From assembly GCA_905178155.1 (NCBI GenBank), contig CAJINV010000007.1:4304258-4368257 (forward strand): a DNA stretch of 64,000 bases. The letters run 5' to 3'. The translations under genes and the position numbers were made by a program. The notes beneath the pieces are model-generated. The model was not told the origin of the DNA. It worked only from the letters and a program-made list of their open reading frames with translations, and did no database searches. Of the stretch, positions 20,766 through 31,159 are shown one piece after another. Every line of letters starts with the position of its first letter. Position 1 is the first letter of the stretch. This DNA is from Amoebophrya sp. A120. Lineage: Eukaryota > Sar > Dinophyceae > Syndiniales > Amoebophryaceae.

Positions 20766-21830
20766 ACGATCAAAATCTATTTATCTGTTCGTGGTCAACA
20801 AGTCGTCTAAATTCAAATACAACAACAACATTTTAGTAAAAAAAATAGATCCGTCGATCGTAGTTCTTTGTTTTTGGCAAAAGTAAATCTAGATTTCAAG
20901 ATTACTTTTTTCTGAATAAACTCAGCTGGGGCCACCAAAATGGTAGCTCCTATGTCAGCAGGATAAGTCTTGAAGTTTGATCATCCCAAAAATAAACCTG
21001 TTCTTCAAGATATCAATTGAATTCATACGAAAGTCGAAGTTTCAAGTTGTTTCTTTTTTTTTGGACGCAGCTGGAGCCAGCAGCGTGCTAGCTTTTAGAT
21101 CATCTGTTTCTCTTTTCATCTCGGATCGTCGATCAGCAGACTTTGCAAGTCGTATTCCAATCTTTCCGCTTCCAAAGATAAGAATTTCGAAAAAATAAAA
21201 AAATAGGTTATGACATAATGGAATGAAGATAGATGCAAATTCCTCCAAATCCAACTATCTGATATTCAGAATTCATCCAGATCATCAGAATTATAGAAAT
21301 GATTTCATTTTGAGTCTGAAACTGAAATCGATGGTGAGACTCAGATAAGTGCCTGAATCTGAAATCGATGATGAGCTTGACTCGGAATCATCCGCCTGCA
21401 GAAAGCCCCGGGTTTTTGGTTCTTTTGTCACCTCTATCCATTTCGTCAAAAAAAAAAATATGATAATTTTCATAACTTCGAGCTTTTGTCTGTCCCATTT
21501 TTCATAGGTAATCTCCAATCTTTTGCAGTGCCTCGGTATAGAAAAACAAAGAAGTGGTGTGTGGCTTTGCGTCTACATAATTGGAAATTGAAATTGTCCA
21601 CCTCATCGTGTGCATGATAACTCGCTCCATTCTTGCCTTGATGAATCAATTCTTCTAGTGATGTGGGTGATGTGGGAGCATCATGCAATGCCAATGCAAC
21701 TTAGATGGATTCCCCGAGTCGGATCATGGTCGTGTTATGTTCAAGTTCATACATGCACACGGCGAGTAAGTAGATTATGCTTATTTGTGATCGACATCCA
21801 TGCAAAAGGGAAAGCAAAGCCACTTAGTAT

Positions 21831-23885
21831 TTACAAATTTCGTACCCGATCGTCTTCCTTTGTGGCCGCCATACAGAGCCACATCGAGACCGACCTGTGC
21901 AGGTCTTGAACCGTTTCTATTGCAGTTTGCTTGTAAAAGGACTCATCTCCCAACCTTGTGTGTTTCTGGTTGTCGTTATTTGCCGCCGCTTGCAACATCG
22001 CCTTTGTCTTTTTCAGCCGAAACCCCTGATAGTTCACCACCACCTCGAGCATGTTTGCCAAGTAGTGCGGTGTCCGCAGTCCGCACAAGACGGTGCCAAT
22101 CTGCAGACCGCCAAGAATCAGCAAGCTCTTCCCAGCGAGTTGCCCCGTGACAGCCGGGTCTTCTTCGTCTTCGTCGTCATCAAGGTTTAGGTCACTTGGT
22201 GCCGGGCTGGTGCCCGCCACTTTATTTGAGTTTGCAACACTGGGAGACGTGTCCAAAACAACACCAGTTGTGCTTGTCGCGATTTCCAAGTGTCTACTCA
22301 ATTTCGATTCCAGCATATCCACATCCTCGGGTTGCAAAGCAGAGTTGATCGGGGTTTCCGACGCGAAACGGCACACCCCCGGCGCTTCTTTGAAAATCCC
22401 GTTCAGGGGGCGATTCGTCAGGAGGAAAAGGTTGTTTTCCTCGGCCTGCTCAATCAAAGTTTTCCCTTCAATTTTTTTTTGAGTTGGTAATGATGGAATT
22501 TGTGTCTTCCGCTTGCTACCGTCCGGATTCCTGGCGCACTGCGGTTGAAACAGCGCCTCTGGTTCTGCAAAATTGCACGGGAACTGCAGCACTTTGAAAT
22601 TCGGCCCCGCGACGGCGAGCACTTTTTCCAGCACCAAGTGTTGCGGCTCGGAGGGGCGGAGAGGGTAGAACGCGCCCGACACGCCGTAGTACTGGATTTT
22701 GTTCGCCTTCACAAGTTCCTCGCACTTCGCAAAAGCGGGTTTAAGGATTGCGTGGTAGAAGTACTCTTCGAGGTCGTCGCGGTCTCGTGCGGTTTGTTGT
22801 TGAGTTGCACAAGAACCGGAACCACCACCAGCAGTGCTAGTTTTTCCATCCTCGCGACCGCCAGTGTGATAAAACCCTGCGAGATACAGCCACGTTTCGG
22901 GATTGTGCAGTAGCAACACATCCAGGGTCTCGCAGTTCAATCGGCGCAAGGTCCGCTCCAGTTCGGCTTCGATCCAGTCTGGGTGAACGCAGTGACACAC
23001 GTCTTTCCGCTCCGAACCGTAGGACAGAATAGAGCCTGGCGGCTGGTAATGTTGACCGCGTTGATCTTTCCCATCACCACCATCGGTAGATGAAGATGAG
23101 TTTTGTTTTGCCTGTGAAACAAGCTGCCTGCATTTCGCGATGTTTTCTGTGCCAACCACGTTGCCGACCTTGGAAATCAGGACAATGGACTCCCTCGTAC
23201 GCAGCGCCCCTGAGCCTGACCCTGACGCTGGTTGCTGACTCCCGGGGGCAAGGCTTCGGTGCACATTATTAGTTTTTGTGAACAGCTCCGCTAGCGCCTG
23301 TCCGATCGCGCACTCAGCTCCGTTGTAGTTGGGCGCGGTGTCAATCACATTGATGCCGTGCAGCAGGCACAGCAAGACCATGTCTCGCGAAGACAAACCG
23401 TCGTCGAAGTAGTGCGTTCCGAGCCCGTATGGGGAGAGAAAGAGCTGGTCGTCGAGGAGGAGGTGAGTTGGTGGAGCGGAATTCGAATTTGAATTGCTCC
23501 GGTTATTTCCAGCAGCACCTCCAATACTCCGGTCACACCGCTCCTCACTCCAAGTCGCCCAGAACTTTTCAAACACCTCGGCCCTGGTAGCGGACGTCGT
23601 GGCCTTCCCGGGGAAGGGCAAAGGGCCATTTTTGACCGCGATTCCTTGTGCTCCACTTCGCATGGGCATGGCTGTACTATCAGAAACGGTCCTAGTTCTT
23701 GAGGGAGCCGGTGACGAGAAAGCAGATTGAAGACCGCTTGGTGGTTGCGCGGATGAATATTCTGGTGGAAGAACTCCGTGCTGCGTTTCCGTTGGGGTTT
23801 GCAGCTGCACCAGGCTTCTGCTCTTATCCTGTTTTGCGAAAATACCAATACCGTCGAAGCAATTGCAAGATTGCAAGGAGAACAT
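21831..23885 (-). CDS. aldo/keto reductase family oxidoreductase
   Basis: Single-exon frame of 684 residues from ATG 23885. The (beta/alpha)8 barrel signature is present: GLGTHYFDDGLSSRDMV, then GINVIDTAPNYNGAECAIGQAL with the family Asp and Tyr, VLISKVGN with the Lys, and DVLLLHNPETW with the His, so the catalytic tetrad is complete. It should be an NAD(P)H-dependent carbonyl or sugar reductase; the substrate is unknown. At about 684 residues it is roughly twice the usual length, because of an approximately 120-residue N-terminal region and Gly/Ser/Gln-rich insertions, including an acidic DDDEDEED stretch before the C-terminal cofactor-side helices. It is the last gene of the - strand block, facing the AT-rich switch region. 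Confidence 0.85.
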   Translation of the reverse strand: MFSLQSCNCFDGIGIFAKQDKSRSLVQLQTPTETQHGVLPPEYSSAQPPSGLQSAFSSPAPSRTRTVSDSTAMPMRSGAQGIAVKNGPLPFPGKATTSATRAEVFEKFWATWSEERCDRSIGGAAGNNRSNSNSNSAPPTHLLLDDQLFLSPYGLGTHYFDDGLSSRDMVLLCLLHGINVIDTAPNYNGAECAIGQALAELFTKTNNVHRSLAPGSQQPASGSGSGALRTRESIVLISKVGNVVGTENIAKCRQLVSQAKQNSSSSTDGGDGKDQRGQHYQPPGSILSYGSERKDVCHCVHPDWIEAELERTLRRLNCETLDVLLLHNPETWLYLAGFYHTGGREDGKTSTAGGGSGSCATQQQTARDRDDLEEYFYHAILKPAFAKCEELVKANKIQYYGVSGAFYPLRPSEPQHLVLEKVLAVAGPNFKVLQFPCNFAEPEALFQPQCARNPDGSKRKTQIPSLPTQKKIEGKTLIEQAEENNLFLLTNRPLNGIFKEAPGVCRFASETPINSALQPEDVDMLESKLSRHLEIATSTTGVVLDTSPSVANSNKVAGTSPAPSDLNLDDDEDEEDPAVTGQLAGKSLLILGGLQIGTVLCGLRTPHYLANMLEVVVNYQGFRLKKTKAMLQAAANNDNQKHTRLGDESFYKQTAIETVQDLHRSVSMWLCMAATKEDDRVRNL

Positions 23886-24735
23886 CTTGGGTATCTACGA
23901 AAACTTTCACAGGATCACTACACGACTTTCTGTTTCATCTCCATGAAGCATAACTTGTACGCGATGGTGCTTGAGTTCGTCTGTCCAGTATGGAGTACGA
24001 GTGGAACAGGCTGACAATGGCGGCTGTCCAGTATGGAGTGGAACAGTGCCGTCTGTCCAGTATGGAGTTCTACTGGTGGCGACAGGAACAGAGCTGAAAA
24101 AAAAGCAGCGACGACATGCAAACGATCGTCTGCAGCCAGTAATGTACAAGTCAGTGTTGACTCGTTGAAAATGCTGGAGCTTTTGTCACAGCCGATTTCT
24201 GAATCACCAGCACAAGAAGCCTGCTGTATCCATCGTACTTGACGGCACATATTCTCCTACAACACAGCAACTGGTGGACATCGTTTGTATTCTTTTTCGC
24301 GAAAATCCATCACTGCCCTATGACAGAGACATTCAAGACTATACGCCAAAATCCAAGCATCAAATGAAAAGCAGTTCTTTTTCTCGATCAAGTAATGTGA
24401 CGAAAAGCAGGCCCGTGCCCGTCTAGTTCTTGTGGCGAAAGTAGAATTAGTAGAAGTTCCTATGTAGTACTAGTTTAATTATCGCTACGGTAGCAAAAGA
24501 AGTAGTTCTAGATGATCACTACCGTAGTAAGTTACAAGTTGACGTCGAGGGCTTTTTACACCTCGCACGCGCAGGTTCATTCTGAAATCTACATCACCAA
24601 AAAAAAAAGCAAAATCATACGCGCGATTTTACTCGGACTCAGTAGGAAGTATTCACAACTCTGGAGTTACGTCAGCATCTGTCTCGCTTCTGCTATTTGA
24701 TGTCTAAAATCGAAAAGAAAATTACGCGTCTTTTA
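23886..24735. other. intergenic spacer upstream of the reductase
   Basis: 850 bp between the reductase start and the palmitoyltransferase stop, both on the - strand. It holds a triplicated 16-mer (listed separately) and otherwise no coding signal. Confidence 0.45.
23981..24068. promoter_or_regulatory. three copies of CTGTCCAGTATGGAGT upstream of the reductase gene
   Basis: Exact 16-base copies lie at 23981-23996, 24024-24039 and 24053-24068, with spacings of 43 and 29. They sit 96-183 bases upstream of the reductase start codon and read as ACTCCATACTGGACAG on its coding strand. Perfect copies in an otherwise unique spacer suggest a protein-binding site cluster or a recent short duplication. 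Confidence 0.4.
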
Positions 24736-26931
24736 TCAAACTGGCAGTTTGAGGACCCTTGCGAGGTGTCGGACCGCCGCCTGGCCGTTTTCTACCGACG
24801 CTTTCCAAATGGGGAACAAAACCGGCGAAGCCGCTTTGTAGAAACTGCTTTCCCGCACCACCCTGGGCAGGGTCATCTTGTCCGTGTCGCAAGTCCAATA
24901 GTCGACGACTTTGGCCCGGTGCGGCCTGCAGGCCTTCCAGGTCACGTGGTCTTTGAGTTCCTCCGGATCGCTACACTTGAGGAAAAAGTCTCTTCGGTGC
25001 GACCCGAAGACGCCGGATTTGTTGTCGTTGCTGTCCGTGGACCCCGTGCTGGTGGGGTCATCGTGCGTATTGAAGAAACGGTGCAGCTGGTAGGGGAAGA
25101 GCAGACTCAGCCAGTTCAGGTACCATGTGCTCCGCGAAAAGGGACTGCCGAGTTTCATACTCGGGATGTGCTTCAGGTAGGAGATGTGGCTCCATCGTTC
25201 ATATTCTCCGTATCCGAGTGCACAAATTTTTGTCCGCCTCCCCGTTTTTGATTTTGGAATGTTATGCGTGAGCAGACGCAAAGCAGTTTCCTGGTGTTAC
25301 TTTTGCATCACAAGTGTTGAGGGGAGGAGAACAACAAGTTGTGCACTCTGATAACCAGGTGGTAACGTTCATGTGCAGTGCCTTGAAGTTGAAGTAGTTC
25401 AAATACGTAAGAAACGCCGTCCAGACGGTGAGGAGGGTAAAGGCCACAAACGTGATGGGGGTCAGGAGGAAATACGGAAAAGGTTGGATATGCATTGCAA
25501 AAGTATCGCACTAGTATAAATTGCATCACAAATTTTGGCAAGAAGAAAAGTGGAATTTGTAATGCTGTTTTACCTTAGGATATTTGTCATGCATATTTGC
25601 AACTAGTACGAGTACGATACTTTTGCACAGGATATTGGATGCAGGAGAACCACTTAAACCACATGTTCTGCAGGAACAGGACTTCGAGGAAGCAGTAAAG
25701 GATGAAGTATCTGTGGAAGGTTTTGTGTGATTGCACTTCAACTTATGCTAGTAGCATGTTTATCATTATCAATTTTCATAGCTTGGTGACACATCAAATT
25801 CCAAACTCAAATCAAGGCTGCTTCTACAGTCCTGCAAGTTCAATACCGCTTATTCCTCTCCCCCACGGCCGTCCCGAGAAACTGACAGTAATGATCAAAC
25901 GTCGGCACGCACTGCTGAATCTGGGGGCAATGTTTCGTTCGCAGGGGCATGTAGTGGTCGCAGTAGTAGCAAAATCGGAGCTTCACTTTCAAATTTGTCG
26001 CCGGATCCACGACCACTTCTGGTGCGAAGTACTCCTCTTTTGTCATCAGATCCTCATTTGAATTCTCTACATTTTCTGCCTCCAGAAGTTCCTGCTTCGT
26101 CGGAGACGAAGGCGTGGTGTTGGTACTACTGTTGGCACCACCAGTTTTCCTTCCCGACGCAGGCTTCCCGGGCGATTTCACGTCGTCGCCGAGCAATTTG
26201 GTCGAATCCGCGACCATGATTTCATCCTGGAGATTGTTCGAGTTTATTGAGGCGCTAGTAGATTGATGTTCCACTTCATCGATGTCGAAGGGGTCAGACC
26301 CTGCAATCCCGCACGCCAAAACCCCGCCGCCGTTTTTCTTGTCAATTTTTCCGCGGTAGCACTGTTGCGTGTAGAGGTAGACGGCGAAGCTGAGGAGAAA
26401 GAGGCCGAGCCAGTCGCCCCAGTAGCCGCCCTCCTCTGGCCACACCAGCTTGTGGAAATTTTCGTCCCAGGTGGCGATGAGCCACAGGAAGAGGTGCGTG
26501 CCATAAATGTTCAGAAACGCCGTGAGGCGCGTGGACTGCTGCATGTACTGGAAATCCAGGGCATTCCGGTCCGTCGCACACGTGAAATCCCACGGTGGCC
26601 AGGCCACATCAACGACCACATACCGGGGGTCCTGGTGCCAAACCGGCAGGTTTTCCATGGAGAACTGCTGCCGCTTCAAGATCGGCGGTGGTTTGAAACG
26701 CAGTTTTCGGCCCTTGATGACGGTCGTGTAACTAGCGGGCTGTGCGGGGAGAGTTGGCTGGTGGGAGCTGCAACAGGACGACCCGGTTGATGGACCGCTG
26801 CCGTGGCCATGCCCATGGTGACTGTGCTGTTGCATCATGCCCCCGTGTTGATGACCACAATTGCCACTCTGACAGGATGAACCCCCACCTCCGGAAGCCG
26901 GGATTTGAGAAGCTGGTGCTGAAAACGTCAT
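24736..26931 (-). CDS. DHHC-type protein S-acyltransferase with a DHYC active site
   Basis: The exons (minus strand) are 26931-25847, 25710-25635, 25483-25355 and 25206-24736, giving 586 residues. I start at ATG 26931 because the upstream open frame has no ATG. The order is a Gly/His/Ser-rich N-terminus, a first pair of membrane helices (about 160-215), and then the Cys-rich zinc domain CYYC…PLRTKHC…QCVPTFDHYC at 320-349 with GERNKR. A second pair of helices follows, then a TTxE motif formed across the exon 3/4 join. The active tetrad is DHYC instead of DHHC, a variant known from yeast Akr1 and Pfa5. The enzyme should transfer palmitate to cytosolic Cys residues of membrane proteins. Intron 1 (25846-25711) is canonical GT-AG. 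Introns 2 and 3 are introner elements. Confidence 0.82.
25211..25353 (-). mobile_element. introner element 7 (palmitoyltransferase intron 3), duplication diverged
   Basis: This 143-bp element has TATCAGAGTGCACAA at one end and its inverted near-copy TATCCGAGTGCACAA at the other. The flanking pentamers are CTGGT and CGGAG, so the duplication has decayed and the copy is probably older. Removing 148 nt restores the frame and recreates the TTxE motif (TTWE or TTGE, depending on the exact phosphodiester bond). I found no in-frame GT-AG pair nearby. Confidence 0.75.
25489..25634 (-). mobile_element. introner element 6 (palmitoyltransferase intron 2)
   Basis: On the - strand this 146-bp element starts TATCCTGTGCAAAAGTATCG, and its other end inverted reads TATGCATTGCAAAAGTATCG. 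The duplication is TCCAA (25635-25639 and 25484-25488). Exact excision gives FSCIQ|PFPYFLLTP in frame. A GT-AG alternative inside the element ends (CCT|GTGCAA to ACTAG|TGC) is also in frame and would add about 11 residues, so transcript data are needed. Confidence 0.82.
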
Positions 26932-27632
26932 TCTTGTTTCTTTGTACGATGTTTTCTTGGAAAGGAAGACGCGAATCAACACCAATTCTGGTTGATGTTC
27001 CAGGTGCGTGGTGTCATAGATTTTTGCAACGGAATAAGGTGTAACTGCAGGAAGACAAGATCAAGAGCGGGAGCGACAACCTGACACACGTTCATCTGAA
27101 AGCTCGCGCACCCTATCTACTTACTCTCCGGTCTCTCTGCTGCCGCTCTCCTCAACGGACGTCCACACACGCTCGAAGGGGAACAAACCCTTACGTAATT
27201 TGAAAACGCAAAAGCGATTCTTAAGTCGGTTCTCGGATGCGGAAGTCAATACAGTGTGATCTTCATCTTAGTAATGTTGCCTTCATACAACCGAAGAAGT
27301 ACAAGTTGAAGCGCGTGCTGATCGCAACGAAGCAGTGTCATTCGTACATATGGCATAAACCAAAAACTTATGTGTAGCAACTCAGAGTGCGATTTTACAC
27401 GCAGAATAAAGCTAAAGCTTGCTCAGTATGATAGTAAAAGCATCTTGGAATTGTTTGGAGTCTACCGAAACTTAGAAGTTATCAACATCTTACACATGAG
27501 TACAGGTTGTACTTAAGTTGTTCCTTACGCACCACACTTCGTCCATTCAAAAACTGAATAAATTCGTGCAGCAGAGGACGAGGCGAATGGAGTTCGTCCC
27601 ATTGTCCTTCGCTTCCTGCTCTGCCACAAATT
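26932..27632. other. intergenic spacer
   Basis: 700 bp between the palmitoyltransferase start and the Hsp70 stop on the - strand. No coding signal or repeat noticed. Confidence 0.4.
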
Positions 27633-30437
27633 CTACCCACGCATGCACCCAAAGCACCCGCCTTTTTTGCCGCTTCCCCCCTTCCCGCCAGCCCCACCGC
27701 CATCGCCTCCGGGGACAACACTGGTGTATTGCTTTTTCAACAGTGGGGCGATCAAGGTTTCCAAGCCGTTCCGAATCTTCTCCAAAGCCGGCAAATCGGC
27801 GTTGGGGTTCTTCTCCAACCACTCTAGCGTCTTCGTGATCGCCTGGATGGCTTTCTTCCGTTCCGACCGGGAGATCAATTTGGAAAATTGGTCAGACTCG
27901 AGGGTCGACTTCGCGGAGTAGCAGTAATTTTCCAGCGAGTTTCGTGCGGCGAGGATCCCTTTCACTTCCCGGTCCTGGGCATTGTACCTGTGGGTTTTTT
28001 TTGTGGACGACGGGGCTTCATCATACCATTCTCAATTTCACCAATGAGGATGAATGTGTCACGTTGATGACGCGCAAGTAATCAAAATCATGCATCAGAT
28101 TCAGTGGAAGACTCGTTGCAACCCGGGGCCCATGGTCGTGCTGCATGTGCTTTGCAAAATCTACCATTTTAGCATTACCTTGCCGCATCCTGCATGTGCT
28201 GTTCGATCTCTTCCTTCGTGAGCCTCCCAGTGTCGTTCGAAATCTGAATCGCCCGTCGGTTCTCGCTGCCCTGACCCTGTTCCTCCGCTTGCACCGTCAA
28301 AATGCCGTCTTTGTCAATGTCGAACATGACCTCGATTTTCGGCACGGCTCTAGGCGCAGGTGCAATATCGGTGAGCTGGAACTTCCCGAGCAAATTGCAG
28401 TCTTTTGTCAGTGCCCGTTCGCCTTCGAAGACCTAGGGATTGTTTTGCCAGATTAGAATTCCGCAATTGATGTGATATTGCCTCGCATGCAGTTGTGCAA
28501 AGCAAACTTGTTCTCCGAAAGCATCCATCTACCTGCACGAGCACTTGCCTCTGGTTATCGGCAGCCGTTGAGAAGCCGCCCCTTGTTTTCCTGACCGGCA
28601 CTGTCGTATTTCTCGGTATCACCACCGTCATGGCGCCGCCGGCGGTTTGTATCCCCAAGGAGATCGGGCTCACGTCCAAGAGCAAGACGTCTGGGCCGGA
28701 ATGCGCCTTCGTCAAAATTGCTGCTTGAACCGCAGCGCCGTAGGCCACTGCTTCGTCGGGGTTGATGCTGTTCACACGACGGCTGTTTTTGGGTTTTGTG
28801 TTTTTTTTGTCGAAAAAGCAAAATGCAAAGCATGTGAAGATGCTAGTACTGTAAGGACCGGTTGCTCTTTCTGAATCGTTGTACAGGAAATAAACGCTTA
28901 CCCTCCAGCCTCCCCGTCGTTCCCCTTCCCGTTCGGGGATCCGACCATGTTGGATTGGAAACCGAAGTATTCATCCAGCATTTGCTTGATTTTCGGAATT
29001 CTTGTGCTTCCACCAACCAAAACCAAATCGTGGATGTCTTGTTTCCGGACCCCACTTTCCCGCAAGCAATCCTCCACGCACGACAGCGTCTGCTGAAAAT
29101 GTTTTGTGCACAGTTTTTCGAAAAACGCGCGACTGAGCTGCAACGTAAAGTCGATGCCCCCGTATAAGCTGTCCACTTCAATGGTCGCCTGCGTGGACGC
29201 GGATAAAGTTCTCTTCGCCCGTTCGCACTGCGTCCGTAAGCGTCTCAAGGCTCTGCTGTTCATGCGTTTCAAAAGGTCCTCTTCGGAGATTTTGTCCACT
29301 CGGTACCTGCCGTCCGTCCGCTCCCGCGTCTCGTCGTCGTTCGTGCCGCCAAACAGGCCCCCGAAATCGGCGAAAAAACTGGCTTGCGGCTTGGACTCCT
29401 GCTCCTTCCGATTTGTTTTCTCGATGACGCCCGGGTTTTTTCGCTCAAATTCCTTCACGCAGTGGTCCACGAGCAGTGAATCGAAATCCTCGCCGCCCAA
29501 GTGCGTGTCCCCGGCCGTGGCCTTCACTTCGAAGACGTTCTCTTCCAGTTGAAGGACGGAAACGTCAAAAGTACCGCCACCCAGATCGTAAACCAGGATG
29601 TTGCGCTCCGAACCTGTTGATTTTTACTTCAGTTTGACTTGTTTCACATCAACGAAGTTTGCCACACAAAACTGCGAAAGTACGCAGTGCAAAAACGGAA
29701 GCAGTTTGCTAGCGTAGCCCATGCACTACAATCTGCATTACAACAGAGATAGCAGCTTCTGCTTATTACTACTCAATACTTCCTCGTTCCGCTGCCGAAT
29801 TCATTCCGTACGCAATCGCCGCGGCGGTCGGTTCGTTCAAAATGCGCAAGACCTCCAGACCCGCGATCTTCCCGGCGTCTTTCGTGCTCTGCCGCTGCGC
29901 GTCGTTGAAATATGCAGGCACTGTGACGACCGCTTTCGTCACTTTGCGGTTCAAAATCGCCTCCGCGGTTTCTTTCATTTTCGTCAGCACCATCGCAGAG
30001 ATTTCTTCCGGGTCAAAATCCTTCCGTTCCCCCTTCAACGTCACGGATATCTTCGGGTTTCCCTTGCTCCCCTCCACGACTTTGAAAGGCCACAGTTCCC
30101 GATCTTTTTGCACCTCGTCGTCCCGGAATTTCCGGCCGATCAGCCGTTTTGCGTCGAACACCGTGTTGACCGGATTTCTGGCCGCTTGGTTCCACGCCGC
30201 GTCGCCGACCAACCGTTGCGTGTCGTCGAAGGAGACGTAGGAGGGGGTGGTGCGGTTCCCCTGGTCGTTGGCCAGCACCTCGATGCCCATCTCCCTTTGC
30301 ACCGCCACGCAGGAGTAGGTGGTACCCAGATCGATTCCCACCGCGATTTCGTTTTCGTCGGCCATTTCGTCGGGCACCGTGTCGGCCGGCGGTGGCGCGG
30401 ACGAACTGGAAGAGGATTTTTTCGGCTTCACACCCAT
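27633..30437 (-). CDS. HSP70: Hsp70-family chaperone with NBD insertion and Cys-containing tail
   Basis: The five exons (minus strand) are 30437-29780, 29613-28902, 28782-28533, 28432-28179 and 27987-27633, giving 742 residues. All four introns (166, 119, 100 and 191 nt) are canonical GT-AG. Hsp70 signatures are complete: [44 protein letters not shown], then the substrate-binding domain through the lid. The N-terminus is extended by about 33 residues (MGVKPKK then Ser/Pro-rich). An insert of about 40 residues (about 285-325, with [12 protein letters not shown]) interrupts the nucleotide-binding domain before the [15 protein letters not shown] helix. The C-terminus ends in a Gly/Lys-rich GGCFGCMRG instead of EEVD or an ER signal. 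It is therefore not a standard cytosolic or ER isoform. The Gly2 and tail cysteines invite a membrane-anchoring hypothesis, which is inference. Confidence 0.92.
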
Positions 30438-31159
30438 CTTGGGAGCAAGGTAAAGTCGTACTTGGATTGCCTTCGCTTGTTCACCCGCAGATGAACCACT
30501 TCGCCGGCAATTACAGTTTGACTACAAGAAGAACTGCGAGCGCGAGCGTATGCTTCGTGCTGGTAAACGTAAACTGAAAGAGCGAAGGCCTCGGACGCCT
30601 GGTGCTGGTGATCTGAAATCGTTAGAGTTCCTAGACCAGCGGGCTCGTTTCTCGCTCTGGTCTCAGTTTCTCTAGATTTTTATCCCTCAGTTTGATTGCG
30701 TGTTGACATTCAGGTTACCTAAACGGATCGCGGTTCTTTGTCTAGGGAGGCGGCACAGAGAAATCCTCAGGAACTCACTGCAGGCAACGGAGAACAGAAT
30801 CAAGTGCAAGCGAAAGGAGATGTCGATGGACCGGCAACTGATATGGTTTGGCACCAAAAAATGAAGCGTCGCCTCATACTCACTTTTGTTGTGTTTCGCT
30901 TTGTTCTTTTTTTACTTGAACGGGCTCTTCGCCTCGTCAGTGTTCCTTCGAAATCGGGAAAAAATAAGACTGGAGGAAAAAAAAAGTTCATTCAATCCAG
31001 TGCATTTTTGTAAAAATGGCAGAGGCAGTTGTAGTAGGAGCAACTTGTTTGCCAAGTTACTTCTCATCTTACATAAATTCGGTTTTCAGACAAAGCTCCT
31101 TCGAAACAAGTTTACGTTCTTCAAGACCAGCACCACCAATCGCAGCGACATTCTCCAGT
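30438..31159. other. intergenic spacer
   Basis: 720 bp between the Hsp70 start and the stop of the Cys-rich gene, both - strand. Nothing beyond short chance frames seen. Confidence 0.4.

Larger units (their letters stand above)
19039..21830. other. AT-rich convergent strand-switch region
   Basis: 2.8 kb with markedly higher A+T content than the flanks. The + strand block ends at 19038 and the - strand block ends at 21831, so transcription converges here. Short open frames (for example around 20219-20524) are AT-biased and have no family features. The stretch carries two copies of a dispersed repeat with (CTTT)n and a palindrome. A transcription-termination or domain-boundary role is inference. 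Confidence 0.6.

Noticed and set aside
25515-25631. In-frame GT-AG alternative within palmitoyltransferase introner 6
   Set aside because: It would insert about 11 residues at the edge of the third membrane helix; the perfect TCCAA duplication favours exact removal. Needs transcript evidence.
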